Origin: Aralia elata
Taxonomy: Eukaryota > Streptophyta > Magnoliopsida > Apiales > Araliaceae
Direction of reading: 5' to 3'
Assembly: GCA_034770075.1 (NCBI GenBank)
Contig: CM068385.1
Coordinates: 59,462,939-59,526,938 of the forward strand
DNA length: 64,000 bases
Made by a program: the position numbers and the translations under genes. Position 1 is the stretch's first letter. Each line of letters starts with the position of its first letter. Shown here piece by piece: positions 11,109 through 23,075 of this stretch. The notes beneath the pieces are model-generated. The model saw nothing but the letters and a program-made list of their open reading frames with translations. It was not told where the DNA came from and made no database searches.

Positions 11109-13715
11109 TGTGACACCCCCAAATCCGGGTACTTCGTTTCTTCAGGATTTGGTGTTCACTATCCATATACATCACATCACATCTAACTACCCATTCAATC
11201 ATAATGGAAATACTATTAATTAAAATAGAAATCTCCCATTAAAGGGTTACAACATCATTCATAAATAAATCCCAGGTCATCTAACCTTAATTAAACATCA
11301 ATGCGGAAACATAAATTAAGTCTATTACATAAACATCATTTAATCAAATAAAACAAGTTTTCATCACTTGTTTGCTTTTCCTTTGCCCTTACTAGTGGAT
11401 GGCTCATCAGTTCTTTCAACTTTAGCTGTAATGTTATTATGCAAGGGTGAGCAATGATTGCCCAACAGGTATAACAACAACAGTAATAATAACATGCGAA
11501 ATAATTAACGGATATTGAATAATCGAAGATTTAGCTTTTGAGTTCAAGAATATAAGACGAGATTCAAAAGAACGTCTGAGGGTCTTAAGACCACGAACTA
11601 TGTCCCAGGTTATTAGTATTTCTACCTTAAACTTTTAACAGTCATAAGACTATATGGACCTTACTTCTCGTACTCAAGGGGATCAGCCCTTTGTACCATG
11701 TATGTGCACAACATCTTAACGTTAACGCGTAAATAAAATCCCCTGTATAAGGGTTGTTCATCTCAGTTTGACATCGGAGTCCGCACCAAAGGAAGTTTGG
11801 TTTGGACTTACTTCAATAACGTTTCTAGAATTTAGAACGCTCATCAACTATGGACTAGTCGAATCAATAAGGGTTCGCTAGTCAATCAAAGTTCAAAAGG
11901 TATAATTCGAGAATCAAAACTAAATCTCAAAAAAGGTACAATTGAATAAGTTCTATATAACAGAAGCATTACAAAGGGGAATTTAAAACGTCTCATTGAA
12001 TCCATGAAATTGAATAGAATAGGAACAATAACTTGCTCAAGAAGTAATAACATTATGAAGCTTATGTTCTAAGATAATGAAATTTAGGAACTTGTGTAAT
12101 TGAACATGTTAGCCTAAGCTTTAGATATGTCTACGATAACATAACATGATCACAAAGAAAGAATATCTCATTTACTCTCTTCTTTTTACTCTTTTTTTTT
12201 GTTCCACCGCCGGGGCGGTGGTTTCCTTTACAAAACGTCGCCGGGGCGACCCTACCGCCAGGGCGGGAATTCTAGTTCAATTTTGTCGCTGGGGCGAGGT
12301 CATCGCCGGGGTGACAAAGTCAGTTCAATTACACCGCTGGGGCGGTGACACCGCTGGGGCGGCATTTCTAGAGTAATTCCACCGCCGGGGTGGTGGACTC
12401 GAAACTCAGTTCCTGCAGTTCGCAAAGAACACAGAAACAGGCCAAAAATTTCTAATCTTCTTATTCTTACATCAAATTAAACATACCCAGATACTATAAT
12501 CCATATATAATTGTTACCCAAGCCTTCTAGCATGATTCTAATAACTTAAATCACATAAACCATGAATCTAGGAATCAAAATCTGAGATTTCTATCAGTTT
12601 ATCAAAGTTTCTACAATTTCCATAAAATCACACATAACAGGTCCATTATAATACCAAATTAATCCGTTTAAATCTTGTTTCCTTCATTTATACATGCATA
12701 AACAAAATAAGTCATCAACTTTAAGTTAAATAAACAATTTGAAGTATACAATTTGTACATAAGGGCCAGATATACAACTTTCATACTCTGTAACTTTTGA
12801 AAACTCAATTAAAACATGATTTCATGAAATTAATTACTCTAAATCACATATACATCATATAAAAGACGCTCATACATGCTTTCTAACATTTAATCATCAT
12901 TCTATAGAAATCTAGCCATAGAACTTAGTTTACAGAGAACTCAACACATGCATTCGTGGAGAAAATTAAGAAAACATAATTTAAAGGTTAAATTTAAGAA
13001 TTACCTCTGATTAAATGCTTTAACTATGCAACAATTGAATGTATTTCTTCTTAATTCTCTAATCCCTCACAAATCTCTCTCTTTTCTCTCTGTATGAACT
13101 TTTGGAAACTGATGAACCTTAACGCATGAAATAATAATACGTGAAAACCAAATGACAGAACATGGTGTTAGTTTAATAACTGGCACCGACTCCCACTAGG
13201 GTCATGTTTGGCTACTCAATTATTCTCCCCTTCTAATTTATTTTAATAAAAAGCTTATAGTATAGTTCATGTCACATACTTAAATTAATTAAACAATCTA
13301 ATTTAAATCAATTAAATAAAATAGAATAATTTTACATTAAATCACATAGTCACATAAATAAAATTCTCCTTTATTAATAATGACAAATTATTAAATTTCT
13401 AATTAATATTAAATTAATTAGAAATAACATTATACTTATTTAAATAATGTATTTAATCAAATAAATTCAATTAAACACATACTTTAAATATAAAAATTCT
13501 CCACGTTAATTTAATTAATGTAACACATATAATTAAATTAATCTACCACAAAGTCATCAATTAATCAATTAATTTAACAATCACATCCTCGAAAAATATT
13601 TATTTAATTCAATAAATATTTCAATTAAATTATAAAATTCTCGTTTGTCACATTTTTCCTCCCTTAAAAGGATTATGTCCCTAGAATCACGACTCAATTA
13701 GTTCGTCCCGTTACA
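11109..13715 (-). mobile_element. 3' LTR of Tekay element A
   Basis: The LTR runs from TGTGACACCCCC at 11109 to CCCGTTACA at 13715; read on the minus strand it begins TGTAACGGGACG directly after a polypurine tract. It is 2607 bp long, AT-rich and without coding content apart from the repeat array at 12204-12396. Its left part is related to LTR B from 18836 (both hold a GGTTGTTCATCTCAGT block near 11755 and 19585). Confidence 0.8.
12204..12396 (-). repeat. Four 48-bp tandem units, each with two GC inverted repeats
   Basis: Units start at 12204, 12252, 12300 and 12348. Each holds two inverted repeats of the form CCGCC-GG-GGCGG with family-specific outer arms (first copy CCACCGCC-GG-GGCGGTGG). 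Their centres lie at 12212, 12243, 12260, 12291, 12308, 12339, 12356 and 12387, so spacing alternates 31 and 17 bp exactly. The sequence between the pairs is variable and AT-rich. The spacing and arms are kept while spacers differ. Confidence 0.85.
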
Positions 13716-13729
13716 TTCTCCCCCCTTAC
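13716..13729 (-). promoter_or_regulatory. Polypurine tract of Tekay element A
   Basis: The minus strand reads GTAAGGGGGGAGAA immediately before the 3' LTR, which is the expected plus-strand priming site. Confidence 0.8.
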
Positions 13730-13762
13730 AAAGATTCTGTCCCCAGAATCGCTACACAAAGA

Positions 13763-14164
13763 CTAAGCAAATAACTGAAGATAATTTCTCATCATTTGAT
13801 CTTCGAGTTCCCACGTAGCTTCTTCAGTGTTGTGGTTCCTCCAGATCACCTTAACAGAAGGTATAATTTTATTTCTTAGCACTTGCTCTTTCCTGTCAAC
13901 TATCTGAACAGGCTCTTCTTCGTAAGACAAATCTTTTTTAACTTGCAGGGGTTCATACTCTATGACATGCTTGTAATCGGGTTTGTATGGTCGTAATACC
14001 GAGACATGAAAGACATTGTGGATGTGTTCCAGCGCTGGAGGTAAAGCTACCTCATATGCGACCTCACCAACTCTTCTTAATACTTCAAAGGGTCCAATGA
14101 ACCTCGGGCTCAGTTTTCCCTTCTTACCAAAACGAATCTTTCCTTTCCAGGGAGATACTTTCAA
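13763..14164 (-). pseudogene. Tekay A integrase C-terminus and chromodomain
   Basis: This 133-codon segment is the end of a Ty3/gypsy pol. The first part ([28 protein letters not shown]-like block) is the integrase C-terminal beta-barrel. The last 50 residues ([16 protein letters not shown]) are the chromodomain that defines chromoviruses and is thought to guide insertion to heterochromatin. The natural stop is at 13763. Upstream a TGA (in AAT-TGA-GAG, where relatives have Trp) cuts it from the integrase core. Confidence 0.9.
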
Positions 14165-14191
14165 GAAAACATAACTACCAGACTCAAACTC

Positions 14192-14803
14192 TCAATTCTT
14201 ACGATTTTGATCGGCGTACTTCTTCTGCCTATCCTGAGCTGCTATCAATCTTGCCCTGATCACTTTAACGATTTCTGCGGTCTGTTGTACCAGTTCTGGT
14301 CCGAGCAATTGACGTTCGCCAACTTCATCCCAACATAATGGAGTTCTGCACTTTCTGCCGTACAACGCTTCGTAAGGCGGCATGCCAATACTTGCGTGGT
14401 AACTGTTGTTGTAAGCAAATTCCACCAATGGTAGATGATCATCCCAATTTCCTTTGAAGTCCATAATGCAAGCTCGTAACATATCTTCCAATGTCTGAAT
14501 CGTTCTTTCGCTCTGTCCGTCGGTCTGTGGATGATATGCCATACTCATACGTAACTGCGTTCCCATGCATTCCTGTAGTCATTTCCAAAAGTTCGATGTG
14601 AAGCGCGGATCCCTATCTGAGACAATAGATATTGGAACACCGTGCCTCGAAACAATATCCTTGACATACAACTTTGCCAACTGATCTAGGTTGAATCTGA
14701 TCTTGATCAGTAGAAAATGTGCTGATTTCGTCAGTCGATCCATGATAACCCATACTGCGTCGAAACCTTTCTGAGTCGTCGGAAGACCTACTATAAAATC
14801 CAT
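14192..14803 (-). pseudogene. Tekay A integrase catalytic core (two pieces)
   Basis: Two open pieces, 14579-14803 and 14192-14566, together cover the DDE integrase core. The first has the block after catalytic Asp (D-F-I-V-G-L-P), then T-K-S-A-H-F-L and the second Asp in I-V-S-D-R-D-P-R-F. The second has [12 protein letters not shown] with the catalytic Glu, then [11 protein letters not shown] and [13 protein letters not shown] at about 14576 breaks the frame between them. The active-site residues are present but the protein cannot be made in one piece. Confidence 0.9.
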
Positions 14804-14863
14804 GGTGATGTGCTCCCATTTCCATTCTGGGATTTCTAACGGTTGTAATAGCCCACTTGGTCT

Positions 14864-15784
14864 CTAATGTTCGGATTTAACTTTCTGATATGTCAAACAC
14901 TTGGCTACACAATCGGCGACGTCTCTCTTCATACTCGGCCACCAAAAATGCTGTCGAAGATCTTGGTATATCTTCGTCCTACCCGGATGAATCGAATATC
15001 TTGAATGATGAGCCTCACTCAAAATTTCCTCCTTAACCTCTTGTACTGGCGGAACCCAAATTCTTCCCTCGAATCTCAATACTCCTTCATTATCCACTTT
15101 GAATTTCACTTCATCACCTCCAAGTATTCTATTCCTGATTTTCTCACATCCTTCGTCCTGATTTTGTGTTTCCTTAACCTTATCCACTAAAGTTGAACCG
15201 ATTCTCAACTGAAATAATTTTTCGTCACACTCTTCCAGAAATTTCCCCTCTAACTCCAATTTCGCCATTGCTGTAATTAGCTCCTCTTGAGCGGTAATCA
15301 TAAACAATTTCTCCCGTCCCTTTCTGCTTAAGGCGTCGGCCACCACATTCGCTTTACCTGAATGGTATAAAATTTTGCAGTCGTAATCCTTTATCAATTC
15401 CAACCATCTCCTCTGACGCATGTTCAGATCCTTTTGTGTAAAAATATATTTCAGACTTTTGTGGTCTGTATATATTTCACACTTCTCCCCGTAAAGATAA
15501 TGTCTCCATATCTTCAAGGCAAATACCACTGCGACCAATTCCAAATCATGGGTAGGATACCCCTTCTCATAGTCCTTTAATTGTCGTGACGCATATGCAA
15601 TGACCTTATCATTTTGCATAAGCACACAGCCTAGTCCCTTATGTGACGCATAACTATACACCACAAAATTTCCTGTGCTATCTGGTAGAGACAACACAGA
15701 CGTCATACTCAACCTCTTCTTTAATTCTTGAAAACTTTCCTCACACTTCTCTGTCCAAACGAACTTCACCGTCTTCCTAGTCAA
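14864..15784 (-). pseudogene. Tekay A RNase H and integrase zinc-binding domain
   Basis: 306 codons are open. RNase H lies at residues about 35-150, with Y-A-S-H-K-G-L-G where the family normally has D-A-S (first catalytic Asp replaced by Tyr), then E-L in T-H-D-L-E-L and T-D-H-K-S-L-K. The HHCC zinc domain of integrase lies near the end ([18 protein letters not shown]). A TAG at 14861-14863 ends it, where element B has a Gln codon. Upstream, near 15890, about ten bases are missing and shift the frame from RT. Confidence 0.9.
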
Positions 15785-15963
15785 ATTCGTTAACGGAGTC
15801 GCGATTTTGGAAAAATCCTGAATGAATCTTCTGTAGTAACCTGCCAGTCCGAGGAAACTCCTTACTTCTGATGGCGTTTTCGGCTGACTGCTTCAACCTT
15901 TGACGGATCCACCGAAATCCCATCCTTGTCAATCACATGTCCAAGAAATTGCACTCACTCTAT

Positions 15964-17391
15964 CTAGAATTCACACTTTGATAATTTAGCGTACAACTTC
16001 TCTCTCTTTAATGCTTCCAATGTCAACTTCAAATGCTTTGTATGCTCTTCCTTGGTTTTGGAATAAATTAGAATATCGTCAATGAACACTACTACAAACT
16101 TGTCCAAAAACGGCTTAAACACCCTGTTCATTAAGTCCATGAATGTCGTAGGAGCATTCGTTAGACCAAATGACATCACCAGAAACTCGTAGTGACCATA
16201 ACGAGTTCTAAACGCTGTCTTCGGTACATCTTCCTTCCTCACTTTCAACTGATGATACCCACTCCTTAAATCTATCTTTGAGAAATATCTAGCTCCTTTC
16301 AACTGATCAAACAAGTCGTCGATTCTTGGTAACGGGTATTTATTCTTAATCGTGACCTTGTTCAATTCCCTGTAATCAATGCAGAGTCGCATCGATCCGT
16401 CTTTCTTTTTAACAAACAATACCGGCGCTCCCCACGGCGAAACGCTTGGCTGGATATACTTCTTATCTAAAAGTTCTTGCAGTTGTACCATCAATTCTTT
16501 CATCTCTACTGGGGCCATACGGTATGGAGCTTTCGATATCGGGGCAGTTCCTGGCACCAAATCGATTACAAACTCAACTTCCCTGTCTGGCGGAAGTCCT
16601 GGCAAATTGTCGGGAAAGACGTCTACAAAGTCCCTTACAACAGGTATCTCTTCTAATTTCGAACTCTCTTTTCGAGTATCAACTATGTAGACTAAGTATC
16701 CCACATAGCCTTGTCTTAACAACTTCCTGGCCTGCATCATCGTCAGACAACTCGCTTGTCTAGGCGATTTGCTGCCGTAAAATACTACCTTTGACAGAGT
16801 CATAAGGTTAATACGTTTCTTCTGGCAATCAATTATCGCTCCATACTTGAATAACCAATCTATACCTAAAATAACGTCAAATTCCCCAAGTTTGATTGGG
16901 ATCAGATCTACTGTCATCACGTTTCCCTTAATATTCACCCTACAATTCTTGTGTACGTACCTAACAGGAATCACTTCCCTATTCGCAATTTTTATGTTCA
17001 AAGGGTAATCAAATTCCTCATTAGGCAATTCCAAGTTCTTAGCAAAGTCATCGGATATAAATGAACAAGTAGCACCCGAATCAAACAATACATAAGCATC
17101 TATATTATTGATCGGAATGATACCTGACACCACATCGCGAGACTGCACGGCATCTTGCACAGTCATGTTGAAAGTTCTGGCGGTAGGTCGGTTTGTTGGT
17201 GCAGATCCAGTTATAGTCAACGTGCTACCACCACTGTTTCCCTTATTTCCTCCTGATCCTGTTCCTGCTGCTGCTTTCTTGGGGTAATCCCTGGCCAGAT
17301 GATCCTTTGATCCACATGTGAAACAAGCGCCCTTCTTCGGATTCAGACAATTTGGTGCTATGTGGCCCTCCTGGTTGCAATTGTAGCACAC
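15964..17391 (-). pseudogene. Tekay A zinc knuckle, protease and reverse transcriptase
   Basis: 475 codons hold two CCHC-type knuckles (C-Y-N-C-N-Q-E-G-H and C-F-T-C-G-S-K-D-H), the retropepsin site L-F-D-S-G-A-T near 17085 with partner block I-L-G-I-D-W-L, then RT from about residue 260 ([19 protein letters not shown] near 16085). The catalytic Asp pair is intact. Two stops close together after K-C-E-F end it at 15963; relatives have Trp at both. The frame is open upstream to the stop at 17500, so the ATG at 17391 is not a true start. Confidence 0.9.
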
Positions 17392-17499
17392 CCTCTTCCC
17401 CTTCAGGCAAATTCCTATGTGATTCTTTCCACACGTAACACACGCTTCTACCTTCTTCTTCTGACCTCCTTGTTGATTTCCAGCAGATCCATTATCATT

Positions 17500-18255
17500 T
17501 CACTTCCTTTTCTGGTTGTGACCACCACTGCTACTACCAGTTGCCTTATTACTCTCATTTTCATTCTTTTTCTTCTTCTGCTCCTGGTTATACTTAGTCA
17601 GAGCATCACTTCCACCTTCGGCGATGATCGCCTTTTCCAACACTCCAGCAAAAGTGTTCAATTGGAACATTGACACTTTGCTATACAACCGCGGCTTCAA
17701 CCCCTGTTCAAACCTTCTCGCCTTCCTCTCATCGGTGTTCACTTGGTAAGTTGCGAACCTAGCTAACTCATTAAACTTTGTCGCGTACTCCGATATAGTC
17801 ATGGTACCCTGTTTCAGCTCTAGAAATTGAATCTCCATCTGGTTACGCGAGCTCGTCGGAAAGTACATCTCAAAGAACATCTCCTTAAACCTCTCCCACG
17901 CGATTACACCTTGACCTCCTCGCACCTTATTCGCCTGCCACCAATAGTTGGCCTCTGATTTAAGCATGAACGTTGCATATGCAGTCTTTTGGTCCTCACT
18001 AACCCTCACAACGTCAAATACTTTCTCCATTTCCATCACCCAGGTTTGGGCTTCGATCGGGTTCAGGGAACCCCTAAATTCTGGCGGTCCTACGACTTTG
18101 AAATTCTTAAATGACGTCACAGATGGAGCTTGCGGCTGATTCGCAAGTGCTCTAGCCAAAAGGTTCACCAACTACTGAACAGGATTAGCATTGGCGTCGT
18201 TGTTGTTAGTAGAGCTTTCCTGAGCTTGTTGACGCGCTTGGCGTCTCGGCGGCAT
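17500..18255 (-). pseudogene. Tekay A gag (capsid region)
   Basis: The natural start is probably the ATG at 18255 (M-P-P-R-R-Q-A-R-Q-Q). A TAG at 18172-18174 interrupts after about 27 codons; the frame then stays open to a stop at 17500. The retrotransposon gag domain is clear: E-A-Q-T-W-V-M-E-M-E-K-V-F, A-N-Y-W-W-Q-A, F-Y-like Y-F-P-T-S-S-R, M-T-I-S-E-Y-A-T-K-F-N-E-L-A. The zinc knuckles follow after the stop at 17500. The element is therefore dead in gag as well as pol. Confidence 0.9.
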
Positions 18256-18552
18256 TTTCTATTCAAGAATATGCGCTTATTAGATTAACACTCAATTTTC
18301 TTAAGTGTTCAACATTTAACTCAAACAATTCAGTTTAAACATTTAACACATAACTTCTTCAAATAAAACTGATATTTCATTCATTCAAAAGTCTTAAACA
18401 TAGAAAGATAGCATCACTGTTATTTACATCAACTATCCCAAGATCAAACAATCTTTAGGATTAAATAGTCATATTCCATTGTGTATAATCACGCTGGAAT
18501 TTACATCATTAACTACCATAAATATTTACACATAATTCAAAAACTTCTCCTA
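18256..18552 (-). other. Leader of Tekay A between leader ORF and gag
   Basis: 297 AT-rich bases contain no ORF, repeat or other structure I can recognise. Confidence 0.5.
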
Positions 18553-18835
18553 TCACGACCTACTAAGGCGTCGAACTGCCTGTCTACGTTCTTCCTCCAT
18601 GATACGGCACATCATCCTGCGATCCAACATGTACCATGGCAAGTCCTCGAACTGAACTAGATAGTAGAGAACTCGATCCTGGGCCCTATCAATCGCTGTC
18701 TGGAAAGTATAGTCTGTCTCCTCGATCTTAGCCTTCTTTGCCCGTTCACCTTCTTCGGAAATTTCTGCACGTCGAGCGTTATTCATCCAAGCATCCTCTG
18801 CTCTCGCACGTTCCGCTGACTCCTCACTCAGGTCA
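18553..18835 (-). pseudogene. Leader ORF of Tekay A, cut by element B
   Basis: About 94 codons are open upstream of gag on the same strand. They encode a charged, helical peptide (A-E-R-A-R-A-E-D-A-W-M, E-E-G-E-R-A-K-K-A-K, V-Q-F-E-D-L-P-W-Y-M-L-D-R-R, M-E-E-E-R-R-Q-A-V-R-R-L). Composition and reading are protein-like and the stop at 18553 is natural. The upstream end is lost where LTR B begins, so the start is unknown. I do not recognise a family. It could be a short pre-gag ORF or an N-terminal gag extension. No function is assigned. Confidence 0.45.
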
Positions 18836-19616
18836 TGTGACGCCCCCAAATTCCGACACCACTATCTTGAATTTGGTTCATCACGTTCTAACACAATAAT
18901 GACATAAAACTAATGCAGCGGAAAAGATAGAATAAATTACATTGATTTAATATAATTATTCTTGTCCCAAGGTCTCGTAACCGTCACTACCATACTATCC
19001 AATAGTCTTAATTTAAACTGAAACATAGTACTAATACATAATTCAGGCCTAAGCTTATTACATAACCAAATTTAGAAACTTAAGCAACATAGTAAATAAT
19101 CTCCTTCTTAAGAAAGAACAAAGCTACTCCGTAGTTTTGCCCTTTCCCTTATCCTTGCCTGAAGGTTCACCTCGCTCTGCCTTAACTAAAAGGTTTAAAG
19201 AAAGCAAGAATGAGCAACAAATTTGCCCAGCAAGTATATACAATGAGAGTGAACAATATAAAGTTCAAATTTCAAGGATATGACAGTAAATGATAATTCA
19301 AGGATAATAAGGAAAATCAATTGTTATACACAAGAGTCGCTATGGACTGAAGAATATCAATAGGAATCTTGCATCTAATCATTTCAAGTCCAAGAATATG
19401 AACACTGAGTAGTCACTAAAGGACTAAGAACTCTTGCTAGAATTAACAGTTTTTATACTGCAAATCCAATAAAACAAGTACACAGGTGATCAGCCTATAG
19501 TACCCCAGATTATGCATAACTGTCACATGCTTATAAGTGCGCACGTCGGTTCCCCGACAATATATAATTTTCCCCTTTTATGAGGGTTGTTCATCTCAGT
19601 AGATAAGAGTCCTCAC
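18836..19616 (-). mobile_element. 3' LTR of Tekay element B, part 1 of 3
   Basis: Begins TGTGACGCCCCC. No primer-binding site lies on its left, which is expected if this is the outer edge of an element inserted in the leader of A. It is interrupted at GTCCTCAC by the copia element and resumes at 28655, where the homology to LTR A (around 11780) continues. Confidence 0.8.
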
Positions 19617-21419
19617 TGTTAGGTTTGTATAACGCGAACATGCAATCAAATTACATTAATAAAGCGGAAGCGCGATAAAATCAGATTTTAAAATTTTATA
19701 CAAACCATCACCATGATCTTTCTTTATGCACAATTATTAATTAAACGAAAGAGATGGAGAATACGAATTATACCCTTGTAGAATTCTAGCTTCCTCAGGT
19801 ACAAGTTCACCTCCAATTCCTTCGCGTTCTTCTTGAATTCCACCGATTAAATTCCTTCCTTTGATCAACGTTAGCCACCCAAGTGTTTGGCCTCTAGAGG
19901 TGATCCACCAAGGAATAATACTTGTTCAAGAAGATTGGTGTTGGCAAAACCCTAGTTTCTATCTCTATAGAAATCGTAAGTACTCTATACAATTCTTATG
20001 CAAGAGTGTGTAACCCTAATCTATGATAAGACTTCTCTTATTTATAGATGTAGGAAAACCCTTCCCTAAACTATTTAGGATTAGGGTTTCTATTCTAATT
20101 AAACTCCTTTAATTAAATTAAACTCCTAATCTAATTAGGAATTCATGTGAGAGTACTTCTATTAATGAATTCCCAATCCCTATTAAGAATTAAATAATAG
20201 TAATAGTAATAATAATAATAAGACTCCTCTTATTAATTTATATTTAATATTTCTAAAAAAATATTAAATAATAAATATTAAGCTATTTAATTTATTCTAT
20301 CTCCATAGACTAAATTAAATACACTTAACTTATTATTACAATTATGTCATTTATTTCTTAAATAAATATTTTTCTTTTGCGGTGTGTGACCCTTTAGGTT
20401 CTCCATATTAAACCGGTTGTGAATAAATCAATTAGAACAATTCTAATCTTATTTAAATAAATAAATTAAACTATTTAATTCATTTAAATAAATAATATTT
20501 ATTCTACAATAAGGGTAAGCCCCCTTAGCGATCAACGACTTTCCAGATAATATAGATTTCAACATTAATCATAAAAGAACCTTTCAGTGCATAGTTACCG
20601 TACAATTCAATCCTTCTACCATACAATGTCCCAATTAAATATAAGACATGGAATTACTGTCAAGTCTTATTTTATTTAATTATATGTATTTCGATTCTAA
20701 AATGCACAACTCTGATTAATGCAAATTAGAAACTTTTTTCTAATTTCATTCTGCTTTGGCCAAAGACTTCTGAGTCGTCATTTATCGAATCACATAGGAC
20801 ATTCTCTCCTTTTACTAGAAGTGGTAGATTCTTTGTTGATCATTCACCTATTTCCATGTACAACTTATTATACCCAATCATACCCTTTGATATACCCTAA
20901 AGGTCTTAAGGAACATGTCAAAGTATAACTCATCATACACAAGATACTATGATGATCTCAAGTCCAAGGATCACTTGTACTACTATCACTAGAGGAATTC
21001 TTATTGACAGGCGAGTAAAACTCCATTAGGTATTCCTTAGCGAGCCACGTTCAGTGAACTTATTCTCTAATAAGCACCTACATACTTGCTTTAGTGTCTC
21101 CACACAAATGATTATGAGATCAATCATTCTCTTCATAAGAGCAAGCAACGTATGTACTAATCTATCCGGATTCACTAATCCCGTTTTTAGTAATCCATCG
21201 ATTAGGAACAATTTAAGTTTGTGAGCTATCTAGAATTTAGATCTCATTAGCATGATCCCCATCATGATTCTAAAAGCATTGCTCAAAACTATGGGTTTAT
21301 CACATTTAATATAACAACACCATGTAGATAATATAAAATGCCTTTAATAACCGAATAAGATTACAAAGTATATGCTACATCATATCAAATATGATTGACT
21401 TGTGTGCATACTACTTTCA
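19617..21419 (-). repeat. Copia 3' LTR
   Basis: 1803 bp, TGTTAGG to TTTCA, with TATAAATA on the minus strand at 20039-20046. It differs from the other LTR by about 9 substitutions, a 3-base A run and a TG repeat, and it lacks a 21-bp duplication present in the partner. Confidence 0.95.
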
Positions 21420-21430
21420 ATCTCCCACTT
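21420..21430 (-). promoter_or_regulatory. Copia polypurine tract
   Basis: The minus strand reads AAGTGGGAGAT directly before the 3' LTR, a typical copia polypurine tract. Confidence 0.85.
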
Positions 21431-21870
21431 GCACTAAAGTCAATCGTCATGGTATCTAATACCCTTCTTCTCTAAGTGACGATCATCCTGCTGTTTGGAT
21501 AAAGCTTCAGTAGATGGATATGCAATGTTGTTCTCGAGAGTCCACTATCTCTATAGTGACTTTTTCTCTTTCAATGATTCCACTAATCAAATGAAAGTGC
21601 CGCAACACACGTTTGAATCCAATATGAGACTTAGGAACTATTCCTAGTTCTGTGATGAACTTTTCATCCAAACAATCAACTTGTAACTTCATTTACAGCT
21701 ATATACTTTGTCTTTGTCACTAAACCAACAACACTTTCTTGTTTGGAACCTTTCCAATTCACTGCACCACCTTTCAAGGTAACGTTTTACCCTAAAGTGA
21801 ATTTGTTATCGTCTTGGTCAGTCTGAAAAACTTGAGTCTGTTTAGCCCTCTAGTTTTAATTCAGACCTAC
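21431..21870 (-). pseudogene. Copia RNase H remnant
   Basis: A 61-codon piece at 21507-21692 holds K-F-I-T-E-L-G-I-V-P, R-V-L-R-H-F-H-L-I and E-I-V-D-S. These are blocks from the end of copia RNase H. Intervening segments usually found between them are deleted and the flanking sequence has stops in all frames. The domain cannot be functional. Confidence 0.7.
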
Positions 21871-22817
21871 CATGAATCATAATCACATCTTCAGTACCAG
21901 TTAAGTACCTAAAGATGTTTATCACTGTCTTACAGTAATCTTCTCCAGAATATGACTGATCAACATCAAGCCTAGTATATTCATTGCATACATGATAGTA
22001 ACTCATGTGATCTCTCTTTCAATTGGGGACAATTTTAGAGAGATTCTCTCCATGGCTCATCATCATGAGACCTCTCTTGGAGTTTGCCATGCTAAACGCC
22101 TTTAGCATCAAATGAATATACGTTCCTTGGGTCAAGCCGAACATCCTTTTAAATCTATCTATATAGACTTATATCCCCAATTTATAGGATACTCCTCCCA
22201 AGTCATTCATGGAGGAATGTTTAGACAATTTTATCTTTACTGATTGTAGCATTGGTGTGTTATTCCTTGTCAGTAGTATATCAACATATAATACCAAGAA
22301 TGTCACAGCGCTCCCACTGACCCTTTTGTATACACTAGGTTCATTCCCATTTTTGATAAAATCAAACTCTTTTGATTGTCTCATCAAAATGAATGTTCTA
22401 TCTTTGAGAAGCTTGCTTCAATCCATCAATGGATCATTGTAGCTTAAAACACGATTTGCTTCAACCTTTGAAACAAATTCCTCTGGCTGTATCATACATA
22501 CATTCTCCTCAAGTCTTCATTGAGGAAGGACGTCTCCACATCCATTTTGCCAGATTTCGTAATAAGCTGCAATTACAAGTAAAATCTAAATGGACTTGAG
22601 CATTACCCGGTAATAAGGTTTTATCATAGTCAACTCTTTGACTTGAAAAACCTTTTAAACAGGTCTGGTCTTATAGGTCTCTACCTTGCCATTTGCCCTA
22701 GTATTTCTCTTAAAGACCCATATTCACCCTTTAAGGCACTATGCCTTTAAGTGGAGTAACTAGAGTCTATACTTGGTTCTCATACATGGAGTCCATTTCG
22801 GATTTCATGGCCATCTG
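21871..22817 (-). pseudogene. Copia reverse transcriptase remnant
   Basis: The best piece (22169-22387) reads Y-K-R-V-S-G-S-A-V-T-F-L-V-L-Y-V-D-I-L-L. The copia RT motif is Y-V-D-D; one Asp codon is missing here, so the catalytic pair is broken. Further RT-like pieces to 22800 are shifted or stopped. A block M-N-D-L-G-G-V-S-Y-K-L-G-I follows as in Tork/Angela-type copia RTs; the lineage is only a suggestion. Confidence 0.8.
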
Positions 22818-23075
22818 TCATTTCTCTGAGTGTCTTCTACTCATAGCCTCATCGTATATAACTGGATCATCATCCTCTATGATGTGTACCTCATCATCAT
22901 CCTCTATGATGAATCCATACCTCCCAGGTATCTTCGGTACTCTTCCAGATTTACGATTTGGTTGTGGTATAATAGGTCTATCTACAGGTTCCTCAGTTCG
23001 ACTTAAAGTGTTTTGTGGTTCTTGAACTCCTTCAAGATCTATTACCCTCCCACTAGCTCCTTCAATGATAAACAC
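22818..23075 (-). pseudogene. Copia integrase-RT linker remnant
   Basis: 85 codons hold the linker between integrase and RT (P-N-R-K-S-G-R-V-P-K-I-P-G-R-Y-G-F). The acidic block I-I-E-D-D-D occurs twice in a row, a small internal duplication. E-A-M-S follows at the start of RT. Upstream (23076-23900) is integrase sequence too decayed to delimit. Confidence 0.65.

Noticed and set aside
12204..12396. CRISPR-like array
   Set aside because: Regular palindromes and spacers, but in a plant LTR with 48-bp units and no cas genes; it is a tandem repeat.
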